From Dicyema japonicum (taxonomy: Eukaryota > Dicyemida > Rhombozoa > Dicyemidae): DNA of 64,000 nt. Under the pieces are notes generated by a model, which saw only the letters and a list, made by a program, of their open reading frames with translations, was not told the DNA's origin and did not search any database. A program made the translations under genes and the position numbers. Below are positions 34,186-46,399 of this stretch, one piece after another. Each line of letters opens with the position of its first letter. Position 1 is the stretch's first letter. Location: assembly GCA_011109175.1 (NCBI GenBank), contig RDEW01000059.1, positions 202,012-266,011 on the forward strand. Direction: 5' to 3'.

Positions 34186-36690
34186 TTAATATTTAATAAT
34201 CAACAATTTTCCTTTCCTGTTCGCCAGCCTCCTCAGGCAGATTCGATTCTGGTTGCTGAAACAACTCCGAGAGAGCCATGTCCAATTGAACCCTCTGCCC
34301 ATATGGCATCTCGGGCTCTGAGTCCTATACTCCAGTGTTAGGCTCTCTAGGGTCCGCTTTAATACAGTGGACTGTAGATAGGCCTGGAGCTTTCTATGTA
34401 CCCCCAACTGCTTCAGATAACCCTTGTGGTACTTTGTTGCAATTCCTTCCCACGTCATTACTATTGGAATAACGAGGACCTTGCAACCAAGCATCTACCC
34501 CATCTTGTTTGCAAGAAAATCATACTTCCTTTTTTTCTCCACCTCCACAGTCTGCAAACGGTATTGAGACGTGATGCCAACCTCTATGATAAGGACTTGG
34601 CCAGACTCCTTATCGTGTACCACAATGTCCGGTTTATTGTGCTTGACTAGCACAGAGGTACGGATAACACTGTCTACCTTAATTTGGACCCTCGTGTTCT
34701 CCACTACAGATTGCACCTTATGAGTCCGCAACTTTCTGGTGTGGCGAATACCATACTTATTGCATAGTAGAAGATGAAGACTTCTTACTACCTCGTTATG
34801 CCTCCACACATAGTCGTGGCAAAGCATAGATCCACATCGTGTGGCTAAATGATCAACCGACATGCTCCTTGACTTACAGTGGGGACATGTATTTGTTGAT
34901 CGACCCCAAAAAATATTGCGGTCTTGCATATACGTGTACAACGCCTCCGATCGAGGTGAGTTGTCACCGTATTTTAGCCATATTGTCGACGACTTAAGGT
35001 CGACATGTGGGTTGTCCAATGCTCTGAAGAGGACCTTATGAAGGCTTTTTAAGTTGATCTTTTCCATCAAATTATTATATTGTAATTCGATCAACGCCTT
35101 CACATTTACTAGCCCACCATCATCAACACCATACTTAGCAGACAAAAAAGGTCTGATAGTGCCTAGGTGGGTTGCCCGTGTTTTCTCGGTCGTTATTATG
35201 GCGTGCTTCCTAGCAGACACACTTGACCCAGCTATCAGGGTGTCGTGCATTCGCATTAGGATACGCTCACTTAGTTGGACTACTCCACACAGTCCACGGC
35301 CGAATTTATCACGGGGTAAATATAGTCTCTCCTTATTGGCTGCCAACACATGGACATGGTTCTCTCTAAGTACTCCACTGATCATAACATCCATCTCATC
35401 ATACTCTTTGGGCTCAAACTCCACAACACCTATGTAGTAGTTTAGCAGCGAGACAGCATACTCATTTAATGCTAGGAACAAATTCCTCGCATTTAGAGAC
35501 GTCTTATATAATAACGCTGCTCTTTTACGGATGCCTTCAGTAATTTGTCGCTTTGTCTTAGGCATTATAAGGGACTTTGGAGTTTCGGTAACACTCAGAT
35601 GCTTATATCCTTCGTGTTCCTCTAGGACTCTTACTAACTCGCTACATACTTGTGTGTTAATCACAGATTTTGAATAATTCAAATCTAGTCTTATACTCTC
35701 AAAGAATTCCCTGGCACAGACCCCCATGGAGTAGAGTTCCTCGGCTGTTCGTCTTCGATAAAAAGAAGATGATTTGTACTAAAACGAACCCCCTCACAAT
35801 GAATTGGTATTTCCTCAAATCGGTCATTGAGGCGGTGACTCAATGGCTCCAAACAGAGAGCAAAGAGCAGCGGAGACATGCTATCCCCTGAAGGACCCCC
35901 ATCTTGAGTTTTACCCTTCCTATCGGATGCCTATTATAGTTCAGATGAATACTCCACCTATTTCATCTGATGAAGCACTCTGGCATACACAGACTGTGTA
36001 GGCACTCGACAAGGTAAGAATGATCAACTGAATCGTAAGCCTTCTTCACATCCACCCACATAGACAAAAGTGAGTTTCCGTGAGACACAGAAAGGAGCTT
36101 GTTGATCAAAGCCGTCTTTTGTCCCCAAACAAATTCGCACAGCACCCAACTGATTCTCCGAAAAAATCCCATTTGCTTCTACAAAGCTCCTGACCTCATT
36201 AGCCACCAATTTGGTCATCAACCTATACAGGGTTGGCATGCAGGTTATCGGTCGATAATCTGCAGCAGACTGAGGGTTGTCCAGCTTTGGGATCAAATAA
36301 ATTGTCCCGGTGAAAGCCCAATCAGGAATCGTTTCCGGGTAAGTGATGCTTTTCTGTAATACACGACACGTGTAAGGAAGTGCATCTTTTGATAAAAAAT
36401 TATAAACTTTATTGACCCCGGTCGTTTTCCAATCAGGGAGATGTCTCAATATCGCCTCAAATTCCTTGCGGAAATCGAATATTTTACCAAGAAAGGAGCG
36501 GCGCTGTACGGGACATTCCACGCATTTCCTCTGCGTGGTTTAGCCTCCCATACACTACCCCATGTAGAAAGCATTTCCGCGTCCTGCTGGGAACATGCAC
36601 TATGGCCATTTTCGTGTAGGCGAGTAAAACAATCTGCGATTAAACTCAAACATATTATTTTCTCTCCTTCTCTTACACCGACGGGTGGCA
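34186..36690 (-). mobile_element. Nearly full-length R2-type LINE (RT, zinc knuckle, restriction-like endonuclease), frameshifted
   Basis: Right to left: RT fingers GTIYLIPKLDNPQSAADYRP and ITCMPTLYRLMTKLVANEV (36521-36024), motif A WVDVKKAYDSVDHSYL (about 36060-36010), motif B GDSMSPLLFALCLEPLS (about 35880), a catalytic-loop equivalent LLFIEDE (about 35755), then a 410-codon frame 35727-34495 with ANKERLYLPRDKFGRGL, the zinc knuckle CPHCKSRSMSVDHLATRC, RRHNEVVR-like WRHNEVVRSLHLLLC and the nuclease core NKPDIVVHDK...IIEVGITSQ...EKKRKYDFLA. A TAG at 34497-34495 interrupts the last part, which continues to 34186 (VIPIVMTWEGIATKYHKGYL). At least three frameshifts and this stop inactivate it. 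The C-terminal half aligns along its length with 14560-15860. Confidence 0.8.
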
Positions 36691-36790
36691 TAGTGGTTAG
36701 GTATCGGGCTAATGTGGCTTAGGCTACGGGTTCGAATCTCGCTGCTGTTCACCTGGTGGAAGGTTTCACGCATCTACGATGCAGAAAGCT
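36684..36790 (+). repeat. tRNA-derived SINE head and body
   Basis: Begins GGTGGCATAGTGGTTAGG (A-box-like), then ACGGGTTCGAATCTCGC (B box), CACCTGGTGGAAGGTTTCAC and GCATCTACGATGC. Polymerase III internal promoter elements are both readable. It abuts the 5' end of the R2-type LINE. The downstream body diverges after 36790. Confidence 0.75.
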
Positions 36791-37314
36791 CTAATGCTCG
36801 TGCTCTCTTTGACAGTTGTGGTTATCTGGTCCCCGCCTCTTTAGACCAGTACCCTTTTTGCCTTCAGCCATTTACTTGAGTTCACTCACAGATATAGCAG
36901 TACTGAATCTGCCACTGCAGAGCTCCGCCAAGTATGGCCAACCATTCCAGGGCATTCGGATAGCCTGTTACGTACCTGCAGGACTACCTGCCTCGCCATT
37001 CTTTTGGGTCAGTTGCCAAAACATTCTCGGATATAACGTGATCCCACCAAGTTGCACCAGATTGGAACGTATCGACAGAGATGAGAATTGTCTCTGGTTA
37101 AGTGAAGTGAACTAAAGAGCCTTCTCTCATTCCTACAGAAAAATCTAATCGTAGATGGGAACTTTGGATCAATCGGTTTTTTTTGTTTGGATATGGATCT
37201 ATTCAGATTAGTTTTTGAAATTGTTGAAATGGAATTAAGGACTTGTTGATAGTTATAGATATTAGTTTTTGATAACCATTATATACTGCTGTGTTTCTCA
37301 AAGATGAGCGATTC
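36791..37314. other. Unassigned, with a 99-codon plus frame
   Basis: The frame at 36816-37115 (LFRPVPFLPSAIYLSSL...) is not recognised. Its higher GC content suggests mobile-element origin. Confidence 0.25.
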
Positions 37315-37500
37315 TCTTTGAGTTAGTTAAGTAACCCCAGCCTCACTAACTTGTAGGAGGCCAGCAGCTATTAAGTAGGACGCAGCAGATGTTGGTCGCT
37401 CCCTTAGATCGATCAGTCCCAGCATTGTGAAGAAACGTTGTGGCAATTCATGACATTCAAATAGGTGATTTGTTGTCATGAGGGACAGTGTATATGATTC
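37315..37500. repeat. Direct repeat, partner at 11373-11545
   Basis: Shares CCTCACTAACTTGTAGGAG, GCAGCTATTAAGTAGGACGC and CATTCAAATAGGTG with the first copy. Confidence 0.6.
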
Positions 37501-37673
37501 TCTCGGAAAGGCGATTTTTATTAGACAGAAGGGCGATTTTTAATTAATGATTTTTTAATAATGATTTAATTGCAAATAAATTTGTTTGTAATAATTTAAA
37601 TAAAAGCGTGCAATTTTTTGATGGAGCATGTTAAAAAATAAGAGATTATAAAGAAAATTATTTATCTTATTCA

Positions 37674-38368
37674 AAATCCAAAGGATCGACTCGAACTTGT
37701 GCTTGAATGTGGTGTGGATTGTTCCAACTAAGTGATGAAGCCATCTCGCTTATTAAAACACCTAAAGCGCAAACATCTAATCACTAGGAAAAATTTTTAG
37801 AAGCCTAAAGCGAAATAAAGTTGCAAAAATTATCGCCATTACTGGTTTTTTCATATTTTTATCTACAAAGGTAATCCTCATTCGATTTCTAAGAGAGTTC
37901 TACTTTTCTGTAGAATTGTTATAAAACATATTATGTGACGGAATCTTCCGAATTATTAAAAATATATAATTTATTAACGACACAATGAGAAAATTGACTA
38001 GATTTTTGAAGTTCTCCTTATTTCTCTCAGAAAAACAAAATTTCAACTAAAAATTAATGAATCAGTTGTATTTGATAATCAATCTGTTTAAATGGCATAT
38101 GCTAGGTAAAAATAACATTAATTGGAATATTGCAGATGGATTATAAATTTGTGGTTATCACGCTGGTTTGATACGTTAAGGGAAATACAAGAACTGATTG
38201 AATTGACAAATGACGAGTAACTCGAAATTCATGAATCAATTTCTCATTTTTGTCATCCATTATTATCAAACCACGATTCCCGAAATAATGATACTCACAA
38301 AAGCAAATAAGAAAATAACGATAATCCAAGAACATTTTATACATTGAGTTATTTTTATTAATGAACAA
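37674..38368 (-). CDS. Possible protein-kinase-like gene, exon structure unresolved
   Basis: Near the left end the minus strand encodes DVCALGVLISEMASS after an AG acceptor, matching subdomain IX of protein kinases (DVxSLGVxLxEM). It ends at a TAA at about 37676, followed by an AATAA-type signal. A first frame (38368-38141) encodes RGLIIMDDKNEKLIHEFRVT. Pieces such as VDKNMKKPV near 37870 could precede a metal-binding motif. I could not join the exons confidently, and the catalytic HRD motif is not seen. It could be a pseudogene. Confidence 0.3.
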
Positions 38369-38639
38369 GACTGTTTTTTTAAAATAAATTTAATAACTAA
38401 CAGTTAACAACTACTGGCTGTCTCATAATTGAGAACGCATTTCCCCTTACAAATTCAAGGAAATGCTTCTTTAATACAGCAAGTAACAGGATAATATTCA
38501 ATTTAAATATTTACATCGTTTTAATGAAATAAATTATTATCCATGTACCATTTTAATTTTAGTAAATTTTATTTTAATCTAAATTTTGTAACAGCAAAAT
38601 GCTACATGTCAAAAAAGCAACAATATAAAACGTCTAATT

Positions 38640-38945
38640 AATATTTAATATATCTTCCCTTGGCAAGACAAATATTCAATGTACTTTTTTTATAAACTCA
38701 ATGATAATTTTTTGCATGTTTCAAATCGAATCCATTCCAAAATTTTCAACCTTTAGATTTTTGGAGCGCTCTTTCTCCTATTTAAATTTTCGTTTTAATT
38801 AGTCCTCCTAAGTTCTCTATTGGGTTACAGTTGGGGGGCCATTGCAACAATTCAACATTTTTTTCACTTATAAATTGTTTTGTAAGCTTCACAGTGTGTT
38901 TAGGATCGTTATCCTGCTGGAACACAAATTCCACAACTTTTTTTT
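38640..38945 (-). mobile_element. Tc1/mariner transposase relic
   Basis: Minus strand encodes EFVFQQDNDPKHTVKLTKQF, then ISEKNVELLQWPPNCNPIEN and LGGLIKTKI. These are the second Asp block (QDNDPKHT) and the NPIEN...K block of Tc1 DD34E transposases. A stop follows; only the C-terminal third remains. Confidence 0.8.
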
Positions 38946-39070
38946 ATTTAACAACCTGAGACCACGGTAATCCAAACTAATTATCACGTGATCCCGATGC
39001 AGTCTAACAGCGACGTCATTTTTGCCCGGTGTTCATGAACGTACTGGAGGGCTGACTGTTTTTTCAGGGC
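38945..39070 (-). mobile_element. LINE 3'-end fragment
   Basis: ACCTGAGACCACGGTAATCC, TTATCACGTGATCCCGATGC and TACTGGAGGGCTGACTG match the 3' end of the LINE at 61686-63191. It is inserted next to the Tc1 relic. Confidence 0.65.
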
Positions 39071-39370
39071 CACAATGGAATTATTATTAACCCAGGCATA
39101 CAATGGTAAGGACAGCGCAAAAAGTCATAACTAACTAATCCAAGGGAAAAACCAAAGGAGGACATCTGCTTGTCCAGACCAAATTCATCTTCCAATACTT
39201 CATTACAGGCTTCCGCTTCGGAAGAGAGGTGGAGAAGTAGATCCGCCCTCTTCCATTTTTGTCCCACGTCCTAACGTCGGGACATCACTTGATTCTTTAG
39301 CGGAATAGTTTTCATAATGCGATCTTCATCAGAAGATTTGGTCAGGGAAAAAGGTAGGAAGATCCCTTTT
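39070..39370. repeat. Dispersed repeat, partner at 2195-2445
   Basis: Second copy of the repeat described at 2195-2445, in the same orientation. Confidence 0.6.
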
Positions 39371-39559
39371 AACAACTGTGTCGTGCCAGAACTCGTCGCT
39401 TCACGGGTGGGATCTGTTTGACAAGAATACTCCATCTTTCGGATTTGAACCCACGACCATCAGATCCGATGTCATCAGACGTGGAATTAAGTAATTTTTA
39501 AAATGTTATTTAATTTAAAAATTATTTAAAAATAAATATTTTTTATACTACGTGTCGTC

Positions 39560-40380
39560 ATGTCGGACATAAATCATGGTTCTCTTCAATTCCTTAATAA
39601 CCCGATACTGGTTATCCTTACAGTAGCATTTCTTTACTGGGAATCTCGGCATTATAAGCTTCTTGACACTTGCTACATCCCAGAAAAAATAATAACAATT
39701 TTGAGGTACTTCAAATCCTCTATTAGATATGGCGACCCTCACTTCGTTTTCACGTTTTATTTGACCAAACAGACTGGATTTCATTTTAATAACATGTACT
39801 TTATGTACTCTATTCCAAACAGCTGGAAGAAAGTAGAGGTTTTTAACATGTTTAGCACGTTTTCTGAGAAAAGGGAGATTTTCTGTTCATGATGATTTTC
39901 ATGTCCATTCTGACACTTGTAATGGCCACGTTTTAGGATTTCCTGTTTGCTGTGTTAATGATGTTTAGTTTATGCCGATGTCCCTAATAATGTCTGTGAT
40001 TTATGTTTGGTGTCAATTCAACTCAGAGACGTCGTCAGCTTCTGGTTTGGATGACTTTCAAGGCGGTCTACTTCCCTGGGTTCTGCTAGGCATTAATTTT
40101 CTCCTGCAAAATTCGTAGTGGTGGTTAATTAGATAGATTCTACTATGACCTGGCGGGAATTGTGGTTGGACATTTATACTATTTTATGGCGGTCAAATAT
40201 CCTCAAATTCATGGAACACATTCACTAATCCCTACTCCTGCTTTTCTGTTGTTTGTGTACTTGACTTTAGGTATAATCTGTTTCCCCAGCGGACAAATAG
40301 AGTTTATGGGTTTTCCGAAACGACACGCCTGCTGCGAGAGTTGGTGGTGTTTCATGGGGAAGGGGATATTCGTTGAATGA
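39560..40380 (+). pseudogene. DERL1: Derlin-1-like pseudogene
   Basis: Derlins are multi-pass ER membrane proteins of ER-associated degradation. Homology runs in order along the plus strand but jumps frames many times: SLITRYWLSL (39590), TGNLGIISFL, IWRP (39728), FTFYLTKQTGFHFNNMYFMY (39760), DFLFMMIFMSILTLVM (39880), SLIMSVIYVWCQFN (39980), RDVVSFWFG, MTFKAVYF, LPWVLLGINFLL (40075) and VVGHLYYFMAVKYPQIHGTH (40160). At least six 1-nt shifts are needed. No tiny intron was required, so a decayed retrocopy is possible, though degraded introns cannot be excluded. A shadow frame on the minus strand is not a gene. Confidence 0.7.
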
Positions 40381-41085
40381 TTAAATTAGTGGTGTTATTG
40401 TGGTTTCACTTATTTAATATTTATTGCAACTTTGTTTGGTGTTGAGTGCGACTTTAAAGAATTTCATTCCTATTTGTCTTGGATAAAGAGGTTTTATCAG
40501 GCTCTCACGTGGAAACTCTCAGCTGAGTAAGGAATAAAGGGATTTTTGGATATTGGTTCTCGCATAAGTTAGGTGGATAGATGACGCTTTTTAAATAAAG
40601 ATGGAAGAAACAGAAAGGAAAACTTTTGATAATCGCCACAATTCTAGAGAAATTTGAAAAAACGAGTAATTTACGTAGTTACTTAATGACAAATCCTCAT
40701 AGCCAATTCCTCTATGGTTGGATGGAAAACGTGCAAGGTTGGCTTATTACCAGTTTTTACTTTAATAAAGTGTTTATGTCTCGATTCGTATGAAACCTAG
40801 CTAGTCTCATTCGATTAGTTCTTGACTTTATAAAACACAGTGCAAACGAAGAGAATAACCATACGGTCTATGATCAACAATTTATTCTTTCCTCAGCTAC
40901 TGGGAATGTTACCACAAAATCTAATTCTAGATATTTCATAATTATGCATAAATAGTGACTGGAACAAGATTTTTGAAGATGCAAAACAATAAACCTGCTT
41001 GTTTGAATTGTTTATTAGACGGAAAATTCAATAAAAAGCTGTTGATAGAAATTTCTCAAGGATATTTTGTTATAACAGTCTAATA
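40381..41085. other. AT-rich spacer, nothing supported
   Basis: No gene, repeat or RNA that I can support. Confidence 0.35.
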
Positions 41086-41089
41086 ATAT

Positions 41090-41720
41090 ATGGTTGTGGT
41101 CTGAAGGAAAGTAATATACCACCGACCAGGACGTCTAGAGAGTAATGTTGGGTGAAGAAATGAAGATATCGGAGGTTGGTGTTAGATTCGCATATGTGTT
41201 GGAGAGGGTAATTTAGGACGATGCGCCATTCAATTTCGCACAAGTCATACTCCCCTAGTTGATACAGTTAGCCATCTATAGACCATGAAGGATTCCTGTC
41301 ATTAAATCCCCATATGTTCTTCAGGGTCAAGATCCAAGAGAGGTCAGGTTTGTCTCCTTAGGAACAACTGGGAGGAGTGGGAATATATAAATTGGTGATA
41401 ATTTACGCCACGTTGTTAATTGTTATCAGCATCGAACTGACCTCCAAATAAGAATCAGATAGAAATCTAGAGCGTGTTGATACGGTTGTGTTAGTAAAAA
41501 AGTAACTCTCACGAATGCGTATAATAACTACTCCCCGTCTGAAATGGATGATATCCTAAGAATCGAGGAGTATGACATGATGGCGACAATCGATTTTCCT
41601 TTATTAATGCAATGTCCACGTCGTAAGAAGATAAAAATTCAATTAGCTCGTCTCGTTTTCGAGATCCCGTTTATTTTAGTTGCAGAATTGTTAGGTATTC
41701 CGATGAAGTCAGGTTAGGTT
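41090..41720 (-). mobile_element. LINE endonuclease relic
   Basis: Minus strand at about 41690 reads ILQLK, then SRKRDELIEFLSSYDVDIAL and PRFLGYHPFQTGSSYYTHS, the N-terminal half of an EEP endonuclease as in Jockey/I LINEs. The rest, down to 41100, is broken by stops. No RT follows. Confidence 0.55.
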
Positions 41721-42955
41721 TACAATCACCGGAGAGAACAAGAGACTCTTGGGAGGGTTTGAGCCTCTCCTTGAGAACAGACAGAAGGATCCCGTTGTTA
41801 AGAAGATCCGAAAAATATTGCTTACATATTTCCAAAATGATAAAGTTTAAATCAAAATAATAAATAACAAGTTAATTAAATATATATAATTTAATTAAAA
41901 AATAATAAAATTCAGCGCTATCTTCTATAGTTTGTTATGTATAGTCAACCGCGATCTTCATAAGTAAAATTTTCTTGAGAATAACTATTTTTAGAAAGGA
42001 ACTAGACAACAGGATGATATAACAAGAAAGAGGGTGAGTTTCATCAAGATACGAAAATGACCACAAAACCTGGCACAGATTTTATGTCTCACAATATGCA
42101 ACTATGTGATTTGAAGTTCACTGAAAGGCCTCATTCAACGCCAGTAAAGGAGAAATCTAACTCGAACTACCAATTACTGATATAAATTCTGACGTTAATT
42201 TCTTTTACTCTGTCACTTTGCTGACAGATCGTATAAATTCCTAATGAGAACGCATTTCCCCTGACGATTTGCAAGGAAATGCCCTCAATGAGCCAGCTCT
42301 TTTCTCTCCTATCATTTTTTTTCTTCGCGATGAACGATCCAATTCTTTTTGGCCTATTCTTATGATTCCTCACATTTCCACTGCGCTGGTTAAAAAATGA
42401 ACTGTACTCCAAGACATGCATATTTCTTTAACTTTATGGTCTCAGTCTTCTCCGAAGCAGATCCTGGGATAGTTGCAAGGTTGGAGGGAGAAAGACCATC
42501 AACTCAAGTGCATCCCAGGCAAGGCAGTTGCCACTTTCCCATGGGAGGAGAGTGGTTCCTTCCGTCTTCGGTTGGTTTGAGCACGTCCAAGCTGCTCCAG
42601 TTGGACAGGAAATGTATATTTTACATTCTTAGTAGTTCATTTATAATTTCATTGCGCAACCTTTGGAATTGTATGTCGTATACATTCTTATTTTAAACAA
42701 AATATTAATTTTATTATTATATTTCAGAAGGCTTGCTTATTTTATAATAATTTTTTTATATGATAGTATGAAGCTATATTAAAGCAGACATTTAAGACAC
42801 ACATCTTCCACATTCACGAATTATACTAATGATGTTTTTTATTATATTATTTTTAGAAAACCACGTGCCTTGTTCGATCGAAAGTAAAAAAATCGTATTT
42901 AAATCTCTACTTTTAGAGAACTCATACCAGACTTATAATCGACCAACACAAATGA
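41721..42955. other. Unassigned
   Basis: A minus frame at 42421-42167 (RREKSWLIEGISLQIVRGN) has a partner phrase at 38410-38470 on the same strand. Both may come from a transposase N-terminus, but the family is not clear. The remainder shows nothing firm. Confidence 0.25.
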
Positions 42956-42959
42956 TGAA

Positions 42960-45905
42960 AGCAAAAAAGCACATAAAAAACAGCTAATGGTTTCTGACAA
43001 GCACAATATTCTTCAAACGAAATTGGGTTTTTTTAAAATTACTTTCAGGCGAGTCATTGGAAGAGGATTCGTCACGGATTTTTATAAAATGGATGATTTA
43101 CATAAAAAGATTGATCTTACTGAATTCTATAAAAATCAAACAGTGTGAGGATTCGTGAAATCTCTAAAAAATGAACAATCTGGTTCAATTTTTTACTATC
43201 AAATGCGACTTATGATTTTAGAAAAGCAAATGAGGTTGAAAAAAACATACGATTCTTACTGTAAGACTGACGAACCTGAAAAGTCCTTCGAATTTAAAGG
43301 AAGATCTCAAAGACTTGTTTTCATTATAAAATTTGAAAAATCCCAAGATTTTGATGAAAATAGTAGGAGTTTCACAAACCCTACATGTTAGATGAAGTGT
43401 CGAAGAAATCAGAGACAGTTCACAACTATGAGAAAAAACATAGGAAATTGACAAATCTGACGTTCTTACGAGAATACCAAGGAAATTCCGGAATCTTTGA
43501 ATTTTAATAAAACCCGCAACATCGAAAAAACCCATCAAAATAAATTTGAAAAAACTCATTACCGCAGAGCAGACTTATCACACATGGTTCGAGGGTAGTA
43601 GTATTCTAGATTCGTCAATCTTTCTTAAGAGAAATGGAGTAGTCTGTTATAGAGTAAAATATTTGAGGGTAATGTGTAATTATTATAGCAGAAATCGTGT
43701 CAGGAAGGTTGACCGTCGCTACTTATGACCAATTCGAAAAAAAGCTAAATTAACTGCAAAAGGTATTTTTTATTGTTAATTCATCAGAATTTGTAAAACA
43801 GCGAAAATAAAGGATTCTGTATACTGAAAGGGAGGTCAAAACAGAAAGTGCTGTATTCTGGAAGGAGCTGGCTAGAAAGAGTGACTTTGTTTACCCCAAA
43901 TATTTGGTGAGTATCCTAAACTTGAAAATATTGAAAAAAAGCTTGTCGCGAGTAAAGTAAAATCCAAGTTGGTCTTGTGATTACTTTAGAATTAATTTAT
44001 CGCTCTATTTGTCTGTTTTTTTAATTAAAAAATATTCTGAAAATTTGGAAGATGAATGTAATCTTGTAAATTCACTTTAGGGCTTTATTGAAAAAGTGAA
44101 CTTGATAAGCGTTGAGATGTTGTATCTTACGTCTGGATGTGTATCGATGTTTTTTATGCTTAAAAAATGCTCACGATTTTTTCTGGCTATTTTTTTAAAT
44201 CAGAAAGGAAAGTGGAATTATCTGTATATGAACGAACTTATTTCGAAAAAATGAAGGTTAGTGATTTTGCTTAATTCAGTTCCAAAACAGATTGCTGAAT
44301 ATGAGATAAAGACTGGAAGAGATATATAGTTTAGATTTGTATTACTACTAGAAATTTTTAGGAATTACAGGAATCAGTGATGGAAACTTAGAAATACAGT
44401 AAACTTTCATTAATCCGAACATCAATAATCCAAAACTTCAATTATCCGGATTTTTTGATGAGTTAGCAAAATTTTACAAAGTTTCCTTACTAACAGGCTT
44501 CAATAAACCGAAACTTCATAATCCGAAAGACATTTATTAAAAATTTCGGATTAATTTATTTTGTTTTTATCATACATTCAAATGAATTTAAATTTAAAAT
44601 CTAACAGTACCAAATTGTTAGAAAAAAGTAATATTTGTGAAATAAAAATACATCAAAATGACTCTCAGAAAATTATCCCATATCTGTGAAATAAAAATGA
44701 ACCCTTTTTGTACACTTTCAGAAATTCTAAAAAACCGTGAAAGTTGGAAAATTGTGAAACTACTATTAACAAATCAAGAGCCAAGTGGTAGCGTCATCAA
44801 CTTGATAATTCACTTGTTGAATGGAGATATCATTTATTACTCAAGATATCATCATTTCATAAGCTAAAATATTTGGTGAAGAGCTTGGAATCAATGATTT
44901 TGAAGTTAGAACACAAAATGAAATTAAGTTTTTTAAAAGATTTTGACTTAAAAAATTAAAAAAATTATTGTACTATATAAATAAAAGGGTTTTAATGACA
45001 ACATAAATTGTTAGTGATGAATTAAAATGTTACAGAAAAGTTATTTTTACTGATTGATAATACTTACGTTTTAACGAAATTTTTTAAAAATTGAAATTTT
45101 ATTCCTTCCTTAAAACACAACTTCAACCACGGATGCAAGCATAATCATGAACGTTAAGCATTATTATAGAAAAAGGCTTATTTTGGATTATATACCCTTG
45201 ATTTGGAAAAAAATTTTTGTGAATTTACGGAAAGCCTTCATTATGGTTTCTCACACACGAAGTAAAAGTCCATAAAATTGTTTTAAAATACTTAGGCAAT
45301 TAAATGTCTTGATTAATTTGCTAATGAAGATATAATGCAAGATCCTGTTTTGAATGGGTATCGAAAAACTGAATCAGAAATAACTCAAACAGAAGTGCTC
45401 GACGAGAACGAAATTGTCATTCTTTGTAAGATTATAATGTCGACGAGGAAATTATTAATGCTAAAGTGGAGAGATTATTATTATATATTAAAACATAAAT
45501 ATTAACTACAATGAAATTAATATATTTATTCCCTTCACAATCCGAAAGGCATCCAAATTTTTTTAGTTCGGATTAATAAGGGTTTACTGTATTTATGAAC
45601 ATGATTGTGAAGTGAAAGATCTGGCAAAATAGGTTGAGGGCAAAAATAAGGTGATTGCTGAAAATACTGAATTATGCGATCTTCATAATAACTAAAAAAT
45701 TCTAAAGAATATACAATTTTTCACTGAGTTTGCTGATTTTTATTGCAATTTAGTCTTACAAATTCTGCAATTTTTGATATTAAAGATAATTCCTACAGAA
45801 TTCTGCTTTATGAGTCTCGGTTGGCATTTCGTGTTGAGCTGAACGCCTTAATTCACAACGAAATCAATAATATTGAATTTAACCTCAGAGATTTGTCGAT
45901 CTAGA
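42960..45905 (+). CDS. Possible multi-exon coiled-coil protein gene, interrupted by a pogo element
   Basis: Pieces joined by plausible tiny introns include MVSDKHNILQTKL, then after a 27-nt intron VIGRGFVTDFYKMDDLHKKI and DLTEFYKNQ (43080-43145). Further right are LDEVSKKSETVHNYEKKHRK (about 43385), ATYDQFEKKAKLTAKG (about 43735), IAEYEIKTGRDI (about 44290), and beyond the pogo element YEHDCE plus, after a 21-nt intron, VEGKNKVIAENTELCDLHNN (about 45605-45690), ending with ESRLAFRVELNALIHNEINN and a stop near 45905. The composition is coiled-coil, as in ciliary coiled-coil proteins. Not all junctions resolve, so a decayed gene is equally possible. Confidence 0.35.
44397..45589. mobile_element. 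pogo/Tigger-type DNA transposon with terminal inverted repeats
   Basis: Left end CAGTAAACTTTCATTAATCC and right end (reverse complement) CAGTAAACCCTTATTAATCC form about 24-bp inverted repeats, each flanked by TA, the expected target duplication. The inside is about 1.2 kb, AT-rich, with a 69-codon frame (44658-44867) containing MNPFCTLSEILKN and a segment near 45120 resembling the QP-containing end of Tigger transposases. No complete transposase is left. Confidence 0.85.
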
Positions 45906-46059
45906 CACATTTACTTTTATAATTATACTTTTTCATGTTCTTGTTTTTTTGCACAAGGTTCATAAAAATAAAATAATTAAATTAAATAATAAAACATTGC
46001 ATAATAAAATATTGGTGGAAGTGTTTAATGTTTGCTTACATAAGACGTTATTATTTATT

Positions 46060-46145
46060 ACAGATTGGCGTATTCGATTATTAATGTCTCTGAGAACTTT
46101 TATTTCTTTCTCTTTGACCCAGTGATCCTGGGGGTAATAATAATT
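46060..46145 (+). repeat. LINE 3'-tail fragment, reversed partner at 59135-59190
   Basis: AACTTTTATTTCTTTCTCTT and TGACCCAGTGATCCTGGGG are shared, as reverse complement, with the 3' end of the LINE at 59140-60560. Confidence 0.7.
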
Positions 46146-46399
46146 ATTAATGTCATTCTCTTATAATAATGACTTGACAATTATCTCATTTTAAGGCTTT
46201 GGTGGAACATTAAATGCCCTCTGGGCGCTACTAATACAGAATTGGCGAACCACAACGCCACGCTAAAATCAAACACATTTTTGGGTAATGTCAAAATGGT
46301 CAAAATTTAATTTTTTTAGGTCAATAAGAACAAATTTTTATTGATTTTCATTTTTTAATTATTAATTTTTTAAGTTTTGAATAAAATACTAACGTGTCA

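Noticed and set aside
36684-36760. A genuine tRNA gene
   Set aside because: A and B boxes are present but acceptor-stem pairing is not evident, and the same head recurs with a SINE body at 51055.
39548-39784. Minus-strand 78-codon basic protein
   Set aside because: It is the antisense shadow of the Derlin pseudogene, whose homology on the plus strand is far stronger.
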